DNA of 6,004 nucleotides from assembly GCA_902803195.1 (NCBI GenBank), contig CADCOX010000184.1:1-6004 (forward strand). Direction: 5' to 3'. The number at the start of each line of letters is the position of its first letter. Positions within the stretch are counted from its first letter, which is position 1. Made by a program: the position numbers and the translations under genes. This document shows, piece after piece, positions 1 through 4,974 of the stretch. This stretch comes from an uncultured Bacteroidales bacterium (GTDB lineage: Bacteria > Bacteroidota > Bacteroidia > Bacteroidales > Bacteroidaceae). The notes beneath the pieces are model-generated. The model was not told where the DNA came from. It saw only the letters and a program-made list of their open reading frames with translations, and made no database searches.

Positions 1-1
1 A

Positions 2-361
2 CAGCCCACGGACACCGTGCGCAACATCCTCTCCGGTGAAGGCGTTTACCTCATGAAGCACCTCCGTGGTGGCGTCAAGAAAGGCGCTTTTGATGAGGCA
101 ACCGCACAAATCAAGTTCAACGCTTGGAAGGCCGACCGTCAGAAGGGCCTCAAGGCTGTTGAGGACAAGGTCGCTGCTGACAAGAAGGCTGCCGCTGCCG
201 CCGCTCTTGAAGCAGAGAAGAAGACCAATGAAGAGATCGCTAAAAAAGTAGCCGACAAGAAGGCTGCTGAGGCTGCTGCTAAGGCAGAGGCCGAGGCTGC
301 TGCAACGGCTGAGGCTGCTGCTGAGGAACCCCAAACTGAGGAGGCACCGGCAGAAGCTTAA
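2..361 (+). CDS. rpsP: 30S ribosomal protein S16, C-terminal part (5' truncated by window edge)
   Basis: S16 is a small-subunit ribosomal protein that binds 16S rRNA during 30S assembly. The reading frame is open from base 2 and reads QPTDTVRNILS, then a stretch with KHLRGGVKKGAFDEA. This is the C-terminal end of the S16 core, as in Bacteroidetes S16 proteins. The true start lies left of the window, and the internal GTG at 17 is not a start. After about residue 45 of the visible part the protein becomes a tail of roughly 70 residues made of Ala, Glu and Lys, probably helical and ending in APAEA. Such tails are known in Bacteroidetes S16 but absent from the short E. coli protein. A hairpin terminator follows the TAA, so the gene appears to end its transcription unit. 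Identity is firm; the role of the tail is unknown. Confidence 0.92.
   Translation, partial: QPTDTVRNILSGEGVYLMKHLRGGVKKGAFDEATAQIKFNAWKADRQKGLKAVEDKVAADKKAAAAAALEAEKKTNEEIAKKVADKKAAEAAAKAEAEAAATAEAAAEEPQTEEAPAEA
262..322 (+). repeat. Imperfect GAGGCTGCTGC repeats in the rpsP tail
   Basis: The 11-mer GAGGCTGCTGC occurs at 269-279, 293-303 and 311-321, each copy encoding Glu-Ala-Ala-Ala. Copies are 24 and 18 bases apart, both multiples of three, so gain or loss of a unit would keep the frame. It is low-complexity coding sequence, with no sign of a separate element. Confidence 0.7.
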
Positions 362-409
362 ACCCAACAGCTTCCAACAAATTACATTACTTCCAAACAA
401 ACATACACA

Positions 410-437
410 AGAGGCGTAGCTGTGAAGCTGCGCCTCT
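410..437 (+). terminator. Hairpin terminator after rpsP
   Basis: The arms GAGGCGTAGCT (411-421) and AGCTGCGCCTC (426-436) pair over 11 positions, with one G-U wobble and a GTGA loop. A410 and T437 add a twelfth pair. The stem is GC-rich at its base and is followed by TCTTCGTTGT, a rather weak T-tract. It lies 49 bases past the rpsP stop and ahead of the promoter of the next operon, which is the expected position for a terminator. The short T-tract lowers certainty about efficiency. Confidence 0.75.
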
Positions 438-485
438 CTTCGTTGTATGCACTCGTCAGTTATTATCCATGATTACACATGCCTT

Positions 486-507
486 CTCTGTTCGTACCAA
501 AACAGAG
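486..507. other. Short inverted repeat of unknown role
   Basis: CTCTGTT (486-492) and AACAGAG (501-507) are perfect 7-base complements separated by eight bases. No T-run follows, so it does not look like an intrinsic terminator. It lies about 85 bases upstream of the -7 box and could be a protein-binding site or chance. Apart from this, the rpsP terminator, an imperfect palindrome at 534-545 and the promoter box, I see nothing in the 362-634 gap. Confidence 0.3.
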
Positions 508-591
508 TACATAAGTTGTTAAATATTCTGAAAAGAACATGTTTTACTGAAAAAACTCTCCTTCGCGCGCGTGTACCTCATTAAAAAGTGT

Positions 592-599
592 TATCTTTG
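592..599 (+). promoter_or_regulatory. Bacteroidetes-type -7 promoter box for the rseC-rnf operon
   Basis: TATCTTTG matches the Bacteroidetes primary sigma factor consensus TAnnTTTG at every defined position. It predicts a transcript start near 606, giving a leader of roughly 30 bases before the ATG at 635. The region where a TTTG -33 element would lie (about 568-572) is GC-rich and does not match, so only the -7 box is supported. The sequence upstream (509-556) is AT-rich. No other equally good box was noticed upstream of the operon genes, so this is the likely main promoter. Confidence 0.7.
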
Positions 600-634
600 T
601 GGCGCTTTTTGTAAAGTAAGCATTGCAAAACGAG

Positions 635-1084
635 ATGAGGAATGAATTGATTACTCACGAAGGTATTGTGAAACAGGTTGAAGGCACGTCTGTTCGCGTG
701 ACGATCTTGCAGTCGTCGGCTTGTTCGGGTTGTGCCGCTAAGGCGATGTGTTCTAGTGCTGAGGCTAAGGAGAAGGAAGTGGACATCATAACGGCAGATG
801 CTCATCTTTATGGGGTAGGGCAGAAGGTAATGCTCGAGGGACGATTGGCCGACGGACGCTTGGCTGCTATGATTGCCTATGGGCTGCCATTGTTGTTAAT
901 GCTGCCCGTACTTTTCGTCGCTATACGCCTTTCGGGTAGTGAGGCACAAGGTGCAATCTGGTCATTGTTGGCTGTGGCATTCTATTACCTCTGCATCTAT
1001 TTCTTCTTTCGCGAGCGTCTGCAGAGTCGCTTCTCATTTCGGATTGCGAGCAAGTTGACTGACGAACCGTCAACTGCCAACTAA
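635..1084 (+). CDS. rseC: SoxR-reducing system protein RseC family, membrane protein
   Basis: A 149-residue protein. The N-terminal soluble part (1-75) contains the family cysteine motif SACSGCAAKAMC, with cysteines at 30, 33 and 39. Two hydrophobic helices follow at about 79-98 and 107-125, then a basic stretch (RERLQSRFSFR) that should stay cytoplasmic. This layout matches RseC-family proteins. In E. coli, RseC together with the Rsx (Rnf) complex helps keep SoxR reduced. Its position directly before rnfB, 51 bases away on the same strand, suggests a role in assembly or redox supply of the Rnf complex, which is inference. An in-frame TTG at 623 would add four residues. I prefer the ATG at 635 because family members begin close to the conserved I-x-H-x-G-x-V segment. 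No clear Shine-Dalgarno sequence is present, which is common in this phylum. Confidence 0.85.
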   Translation: MRNELITHEGIVKQVEGTSVRVTILQSSACSGCAAKAMCSSAEAKEKEVDIITADAHLYGVGQKVMLEGRLADGRLAAMIAYGLPLLLMLPVLFVAIRLSGSEAQGAIWSLLAVAFYYLCIYFFFRERLQSRFSFRIASKLTDEPSTAN

Positions 1085-1119
1085 CAACTACTGACTTGTC
1101 AACTAATCATTAAACAACT
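1071..1119 (+). repeat. Phased CAACT repeats between rseC and rnfB
   Basis: CAACT occurs at 1071, 1078, 1085, 1100 and 1115, giving spacings of 7, 7, 15 and 15. The array covers the last codons of rseC and most of the gap before rnfB. GTCAACT at 1069-1075 is also the perfect complement of AGTTGAC at 1053-1059, so a small 7-bp hairpin with a nine-base loop is possible. Function is unknown. No convincing promoter box or Shine-Dalgarno lies between this array and the rnfB start; the bases just before it (AT-rich, ending AACCATT) are typical of Bacteroidetes starts. Confidence 0.5.
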
Positions 1120-1135
1120 ATAAAATTTAACCATT

Positions 1136-2134
1136 ATGAATGTAATCCTGATTGCAGTGATTGTTCTTGGAACCATCGGCTTGGTGAGCGCGCTCATCTT
1201 GTATCTGGCAGCCAAGAAGTTCGCTGTGCATGAAGACGAGCGCATCGGTAAGGTTGCCGAAGTGTTGCCGCAAGCCAATTGCGGTGGCTGCGGTTTCCCT
1301 GGTTGCTCTGGCTTTGCCGGAGCCTGCGTGAAAGCTGCCGACAAGGGCTCGCTCGAAGGACTGCTCTGCCCTGTTGGCGGACAGCCCGTCATGGAGAACG
1401 TGGCCGACATCCTCGGTTTGAAGGCTGAAGCCAGTGCTCCTAAGGTCGCCGTCGTACGATGCAATGGGACGTGCGAGAGTCGCCCCCGTATCGCCGAGTT
1501 CGATGGTGCCCAGAGTTGTCGCGTGCAGCAGATGCTCGGTTCGGGCGAAACTGCTTGCGCCTATGGTTGCCTTGGCTGTGGTGACTGTGTGGCTGCATGT
1601 CAGTTCGATGCCATCCACATGAACCCCGAAACGGGTCTGCCCGAGGTCGACGAGGAGAAATGTACAGCTTGCGGTGCCTGCTCAAAGGCTTGTCCGCGCG
1701 GCATCATCGAGATCCGTCTGAAGGGCTTGAAGAATCGCCGAGTCGTGGTGCTCTGCAACAACAAGGACAAAGGTGCACAGACTCGCAAGGCTTGCAGCGT
1801 AGGTTGCATCGCATGCCAGAAGTGCGTCAAGGTCTGCAAGTTCGAGGCCATCACTGTAGACGCCAACCTCGCTTACATCGATGCCGAGAAGTGCAAGCTC
1901 TGCCGCAAGTGTGAGGACGAATGCCCCCAGAACGCCATCCATGCCTTCAACTTCCCGCCCCGCAAACCGAAGCCCGAAGCCGCACCTGCCGTTGAGAAAC
2001 CCACAGCTCCCACAGCAGCGAAACCTGCCGCTCCCACTGTCCCTACTGCTGAGAAGCCCGCTTCGAAGGAAACCACTGTGCCCGTCGGTTCTCCGAAGGG
2101 GAATGTTGAACCCGCAAAAGAACAAGAATCATGA
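1136..2134 (+). CDS. rnfB: Rnf complex subunit RnfB, ferredoxin-side Fe-S protein
   Basis: RnfB takes electrons from reduced ferredoxin and feeds the membrane Rnf complex. It is 332 residues, much longer than the roughly 190-residue enterobacterial RsxB. Residues 1-27 form one membrane helix. A 4Fe-4S domain follows with C49, C52, C57 and C78 (motif NCGGCGFPGC). Four ferredoxin-like motifs come next: 145/148/151/155, 176/179/182/186, 224/227/230/234 and 253/256/259/263. Further cysteines at 109, 113, 128, 141, 207 and 220 could hold or tune another cluster. Long multi-cluster RnfB proteins are known from anaerobes with Rnf. After residue 272 there is a Pro/Ala/Lys/Glu tail of about 60 residues, likely disordered. 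The stop overlaps the rnfC start (ATGA, 2131-2134), which points to translational coupling. Confidence 0.95.
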   Translation: MNVILIAVIVLGTIGLVSALILYLAAKKFAVHEDERIGKVAEVLPQANCGGCGFPGCSGFAGACVKAADKGSLEGLLCPVGGQPVMENVADILGLKAEASAPKVAVVRCNGTCESRPRIAEFDGAQSCRVQQMLGSGETACAYGCLGCGDCVAACQFDAIHMNPETGLPEVDEEKCTACGACSKACPRGIIEIRLKGLKNRRVVVLCNNKDKGAQTRKACSVGCIACQKCVKVCKFEAITVDANLAYIDAEKCKLCRKCEDECPQNAIHAFNFPPRKPKPEAAPAVEKPTAPTAAKPAAPTVPTAEKPASKETTVPVGSPKGNVEPAKEQES

Positions 2135-3498
2135 AGACATTTAAGATTGGCGGCGTTCATCCCGCAGAGAATAAGTTATCGGCAGCTGCGCCTATTCGTG
2201 TGGCTGCGCTCCCCAAGCAGGCTGTCTTTTCGATGTTCCAACATATCGGTGCTCCTGCTGTTCCTGTTGTCAAGAAAGGCGACGTGGTAAAGGTCGGTAC
2301 GCTCCTTGGCGAAGCAGGCAAGGGTCTCAGTGTTCCCGTCTTCTCCAGCGTTAGTGGCAAGGTCAATAAGGTTGATGCCGTGCTCGACAGCAGTGGAACC
2401 CGCCGTATGGCTGTCATTGTAGACGTAGAGGGCGACGAATGGCTCGATACCATTGATCGTTCCGACAAACTTGTAACGATGAAGGACCTTGGGAATATCA
2501 CTGCAGAGGAGGTCGTCGGCCGCATCAAGGCCGCTGGTATCGTAGGTATGGGTGGTGCTACCTTCCCCACAGGCGTGAAACTCATGCCACCTCCTGGCAC
2601 CAAGGCAGAGGCTATCATCGTGAATGCTGTGGAATGCGAGCCCTACCTGACCGCTGACCATCGCTTGATGCTCGAGAAGCCCGAACAGATTCTTGTTGGC
2701 ATTCAGCTTATCAAGCATGCTGTCAACTGCCCCAAGGCATATATTGGTATCGAAATGAACAAGCCCGATGCCATAGCCCTCCTGCAGAACCTACTGAAAG
2801 AAAAAGCTGCGCAGTACCCAGGTATCGAGGTTGTGCCTTTGAAGGTCAAGTATCCGCAGGGTGGTGAGAAGCAGCTCATCGATGCTGTCATTGGTCGACA
2901 AGTACCTGCACCTCCTGCCTTGCCAATTAATGTGGGTGCCATCGTGCAGAATGTAGGTACTGTCTATGCTATCTACGAAGCCGTGACGAAGAATAAGCCC
3001 CTCATAGAGCGCATCATCACTGTGACAGGTAAGAGCGTCAGCCAACCCTCCAACTTCCTTGCCCGCATAGGCACACCCATGCAGCAACTCATCGACGAGG
3101 CTGGAGGTCTGCCCGAAGACACAGGTAAGATTATCGGTGGCGGGCCTATGATGGGTCGCGCACTGATGTCGCTCGATGTACCTGTCACGAAGGGTTCCAG
3201 CGGTCTGTTGCTTATGACGAAGAAGGAGAGCCGTCGTGGCGAGGTGTCGCCCTGCATTCGTTGCGCCAAGTGTGTCAGCGCCTGTCCTATGGGGCTCGAA
3301 CCTTACCTCCTCGCTTCTTATACCCGTCTGAAAGATTGGGATGGTTGCGAGAAGAACGACGTCACCTCATGCATCGAATGTGGTTCTTGCGCATTCACCT
3401 GCCCTTCCAACCGTCCGTTGCTCGACAACATCCGCGTCGCCAAGCAGACCGTCATGGGCATCATCAAGGCAAGGCACATGGAAGCCATAAAAAAGTAG
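2131..3498 (+). CDS. rnfC: Rnf complex subunit RnfC, NADH/FMN and Fe-S subunit
   Basis: RnfC is the peripheral cytoplasmic subunit that exchanges electrons with NAD(H), and it resembles the NuoF fold. The protein has 455 residues. The N-terminal Rnf domain begins GGVHPAENKLS and has a lipoyl-like part around 40-100. The nucleotide-binding glycine-rich segment GIVGMGGATFPTGVK is at 136-150, followed by NAVECEPYLTADHRLM at 165-180. An SLBB-type region lies around 293-345. Two 4Fe-4S motifs follow: C375/C378/C381/C385 (CIRCAKCVSACP) and C414/C417/C420/C424 (CIECGSCAFTCP). Length and motifs are complete, so the gene appears intact. The start overlaps the rnfB stop by four bases. The TAG stop is immediately followed by the left arm of the inverted repeat at 3499, so the usual close link to rnfD is interrupted. 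Confidence 0.96.
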   Translation: MKTFKIGGVHPAENKLSAAAPIRVAALPKQAVFSMFQHIGAPAVPVVKKGDVVKVGTLLGEAGKGLSVPVFSSVSGKVNKVDAVLDSSGTRRMAVIVDVEGDEWLDTIDRSDKLVTMKDLGNITAEEVVGRIKAAGIVGMGGATFPTGVKLMPPPGTKAEAIIVNAVECEPYLTADHRLMLEKPEQILVGIQLIKHAVNCPKAYIGIEMNKPDAIALLQNLLKEKAAQYPGIEVVPLKVKYPQGGEKQLIDAVIGRQVPAPPALPINVGAIVQNVGTVYAIYEAVTKNKPLIERIITVTGKSVSQPSNFLARIGTPMQQLIDEAGGLPEDTGKIIGGGPMMGRALMSLDVPVTKGSSGLLLMTKKESRRGEVSPCIRCAKCVSACPMGLEPYLLASYTRLKDWDGCEKNDVTSCIECGSCAFTCPSNRPLLDNIRVAKQTVMGIIKARHMEAIKK

Positions 3499-3536
3499 TT
3501 TTCAATTCACAATTCACAATTCATAATTCATAATTG
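3499..3536 (+). repeat. Left arm of 38-bp terminal inverted repeat
   Basis: The arm starts with TTTTC directly after the rnfC stop codon. It continues as 7-bp tandem units: AATTCAC at 3504 and 3511, AATTCAT at 3518 and 3525, then AATTG at 3532-3536. It is complementary to 3954-3991 at 37 of 38 positions; the single mismatch is T3531 opposite G3959, which would be a U-G wobble in RNA. Matching ends sharply at both sides (G3498 and T3537 do not pair). Confidence 0.95.
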
Positions 3537-3546
3537 TTGCTGCGCG

Positions 3547-3909
3547 ATGAAGACAGACAATATAGTGAAGCAGAAGAGTATGGATTTTGCCATTAGGATT
3601 GTGAAACTCGTCAAGTATCTTGTTAAGAACATGACGTATGTTGAACAACCGATCTGTACTCAAACAATTAAATGCGGAACTAGTATTGGCGCCAATATCA
3701 GAGAAGCAGAACATGCTGAAAGCAGGGATGATTTTATTCATAAGATGAAAATCGCCCTAAAAGAAGCAAATGAGGCTGATTTCTGGCTTGAACTACTCTA
3801 TAAAACGGAGTATATCAATCAGCATCAATATGAAAGTTTGGATAAGGATTGCAAAGAATTGAATAAGCTACTCACAGCGATAGTTAATACAACTAAAGGA
3901 AATAATTGA
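3547..3909 (+). CDS. Four-helix-bundle protein, 23S rRNA intervening-sequence protein family
   Basis: A complete 120-residue protein, the normal length for this family. It is distantly related in fold to the Avd accessory protein of diversity-generating retroelements. The family signature is clear: SIGANIREAEHAESRDDF (46-63), then HKMKIALKEANEADFWLELL (65-84). Four helices are predicted at about 7-28, 33-58, 60-87 and 92-115. The N-terminal half is rich in Lys and Arg, which would suit RNA binding, but no biochemical role is established for free-standing members. There is no signal peptide or membrane segment. The gene is about 37% GC by hand count, against roughly 55-60% in sampled lines of rnfC and rnfD, so it is probably acquired. 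It has no visible Shine-Dalgarno or good promoter of its own and is likely read from the rnf transcript. It has no expected function in Rnf. Confidence 0.88.
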   Translation: MKTDNIVKQKSMDFAIRIVKLVKYLVKNMTYVEQPICTQTIKCGTSIGANIREAEHAESRDDFIHKMKIALKEANEADFWLELLYKTEYINQHQYESLDKDCKELNKLLTAIVNTTKGNN

Positions 3910-3953
3910 ATAACTTTATTACTCACAGTCATGAATCATATTCGCAAAAGTAT

Positions 3954-3991
3954 CAATTGTGAATTATGAATTGTGAATTGTGAATTGAAAA
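3954..3991 (-). repeat. Right arm of 38-bp terminal inverted repeat
   Basis: This is the reverse complement of 3499-3536 with one difference. On the plus strand it reads CAATT, then GTGAATT at 3959, ATGAATT at 3966, GTGAATT at 3973 and GTGAATT at 3980, then GAAAA. It covers the bases where the ribosome would bind for rnfD and supplies an in-frame GTG (3973). The A of an in-frame ATG at 3991 is its last base. Confidence 0.95.
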
Positions 3992-3996
3992 TGACA

Positions 3997-4974
3997 ATGA
4001 AACCTATCATTTCCCTATCACCCCACGTCCATGGCGGCGACTCGGTGCAGAAGAATATGTATGGCGTGTGCATCGCCCTCATTCCTGCTCTGATTGCCTC
4101 TCTCTATTTCTTCGGACTGGGGTCGGCCATCGTTCTTGCTACGTCGGTGGCTGCTTGCGTGTTCTTTGAGTGGGCTATCACACGCTTCATATTGGGGCGC
4201 GAGCGTCTGACCATCTGCGACGGCAGTGCCATACTGACTGGTCTTCTGCTCGGTTTCAACCTGCCCTCTAATCTGCCCATCTGGATTATCATCATTGGTG
4301 CTCTCGTGGCTATCGGCATAGGCAAGATGACCTTTGGCGGTCTGGGCACCAACCCCTTTAACCCCGCTCTTGTGGGACGTGTGTTCCTGCTCATCTCCTT
4401 CCCTGTGCAGATGACCTCATGGCCGCTTAGCGGACAGCTTGGTTATGTCGATGCCGAGACGGGTGCTACGCCGCTGGCACTGATGAAGTTGGCCATCAAG
4501 GAGGGCGACACTTCCTATCTCGACCAACTTCCTTCAGCCTTCGACATGCTTGTCGGTCAGACGGGCGGTTCGCTCGGTGAGGTCAGCGCTCTGTGTCTGC
4601 TCATCGGTTGCTGCTTCATGCTCTGGAAGAAGATCATCACCTGGCACATCCCTGTGAGCATTCTTGCTACAGTCTTTGTGCTGGCTGGTCTTTTCCACCT
4701 GATTGATCCTAGTTATGCAAATCCTGTTCAGGTCATCCTGTCTGGTGGTCTCATGCTCGGTGCCTGCTTCATGGCCACCGACTATGTCACCTCACCCATG
4801 ACTGCCAAGGGACAGCTCATCTATGGCTGTGCTATCGGTGTGCTGACCGTTCTCATCCGTGACTTTGGCAGCTATCCTGAGGGTATGAGCTTCGCCATCC
4901 TCATCATGAACGGTTTCACTCCGCTCATCAACACCTATGTCAAACCTAAACGCTTCGGGGAGGTCAAGAAATGA
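3997..4974 (+). CDS. rnfD: Rnf complex subunit RnfD, membrane flavoprotein
   Basis: RnfD is an integral membrane subunit related to NqrB. It carries an FMN bound covalently to threonine and takes part in ion-coupled electron transfer. From ATG 3997 it has 325 residues, starting MKPIISLSPHVHGGD like family members. In-frame starts at 3991 (ATG) and 3973 (GTG) would add 2 or 8 residues, but these derive wholly or partly from the inverted-repeat arm. The flavinylation motif is TGATPL with T158 as the predicted FMN site. Other conserved parts are GGLGTNPFNPALVGR (114-128) and FMATDYVTSP (258-267). About nine or ten hydrophobic stretches are visible between residues 22 and 312, as expected. The stop overlaps the rnfG start (ATGA, 4971-4974). 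The gene looks intact despite the insertion just upstream. Confidence 0.95.
   Translation: MKPIISLSPHVHGGDSVQKNMYGVCIALIPALIASLYFFGLGSAIVLATSVAACVFFEWAITRFILGRERLTICDGSAILTGLLLGFNLPSNLPIWIIIIGALVAIGIGKMTFGGLGTNPFNPALVGRVFLLISFPVQMTSWPLSGQLGYVDAETGATPLALMKLAIKEGDTSYLDQLPSAFDMLVGQTGGSLGEVSALCLLIGCCFMLWKKIITWHIPVSILATVFVLAGLFHLIDPSYANPVQVILSGGLMLGACFMATDYVTSPMTAKGQLIYGCAIGVLTVLIRDFGSYPEGMSFAILIMNGFTPLINTYVKPKRFGEVKK
4959..4964 (+). promoter_or_regulatory. Strong Shine-Dalgarno sequence for rnfG
   Basis: GGAGGT matches the 16S anti-SD and lies six bases before the rnfG ATG at 4971, inside the last codons of rnfD. It stands out because rseC, rnfB, rnfC and the four-helix-bundle gene have no comparable site, and it confirms the rnfG start. 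Confidence 0.75.

Larger units (their letters stand above)
3499..3991. mobile_element. IVS-like insertion: inverted-repeat unit carrying a four-helix-bundle gene
   Basis: This 493-bp unit is bounded by 38-bp terminal inverted repeats that match at 37 positions and contains a single gene (3547-3909). It sits between rnfC and rnfD, two genes normally close together in rnf operons. No transposase, integrase or reverse transcriptase is present, and I found no target-site duplication next to the arms. Intervening sequences in 23S rRNA genes of Leptospira and Coxiella have a similar size, terminal complementarity and an encoded protein of the same family. In a transcript the arms would form a stem of up to 38 pairs closing a loop of 417 bases. 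Calling it mobile is inference from its foreign composition and clean boundaries. It could instead be a fixed regulatory insertion. Confidence 0.55.

Noticed and set aside
486..507. Second intrinsic terminator between rpsP and rseC
   Set aside because: The 7-bp stem is modest, the loop has eight bases and no T-run follows, so I list it only as an inverted repeat.
623..634. TTG 623 as the start of the RseC-family gene
   Set aside because: A good ATG lies four codons downstream, nearer to the conserved part, and TTG 623 has no supporting Shine-Dalgarno.
1597..1914. Plus-strand frame overlapping rnfB in another phase
   Set aside because: It lies wholly within rnfB, is rich in Arg, His and Gln as shifted frames of GC-rich genes are, and has no family match. 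The frame at 5278-5655 within rnfG was rejected likewise.
3911..3918. TAACTTTA as an internal promoter for rnfD
   Set aside because: It misses the last base of TAnnTTTG and has no -33 match at the right distance, so it is too weak to call in AT-rich sequence.
3499..3991. CRISPR array or diversity-generating retroelement
   Set aside because: The 7-bp repeats have no spacers, and there is no Cas gene. Although the protein resembles Avd in fold, there is no reverse transcriptase, template repeat or variable repeat in the window.
3499..3991. Classic insertion sequence with target duplication
   Set aside because: No transposase is encoded, and the bases flanking the arms (GTAG on the left, TGAC on the right) are not direct repeats.
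3973..3996. GTG 3973 or ATG 3991 as the rnfD start
   Set aside because: The extra residues are encoded by or at the edge of the repeat arm and do not resemble family N-termini; ATG 3997 gives the usual MKPIISLSPHVHGGD beginning.
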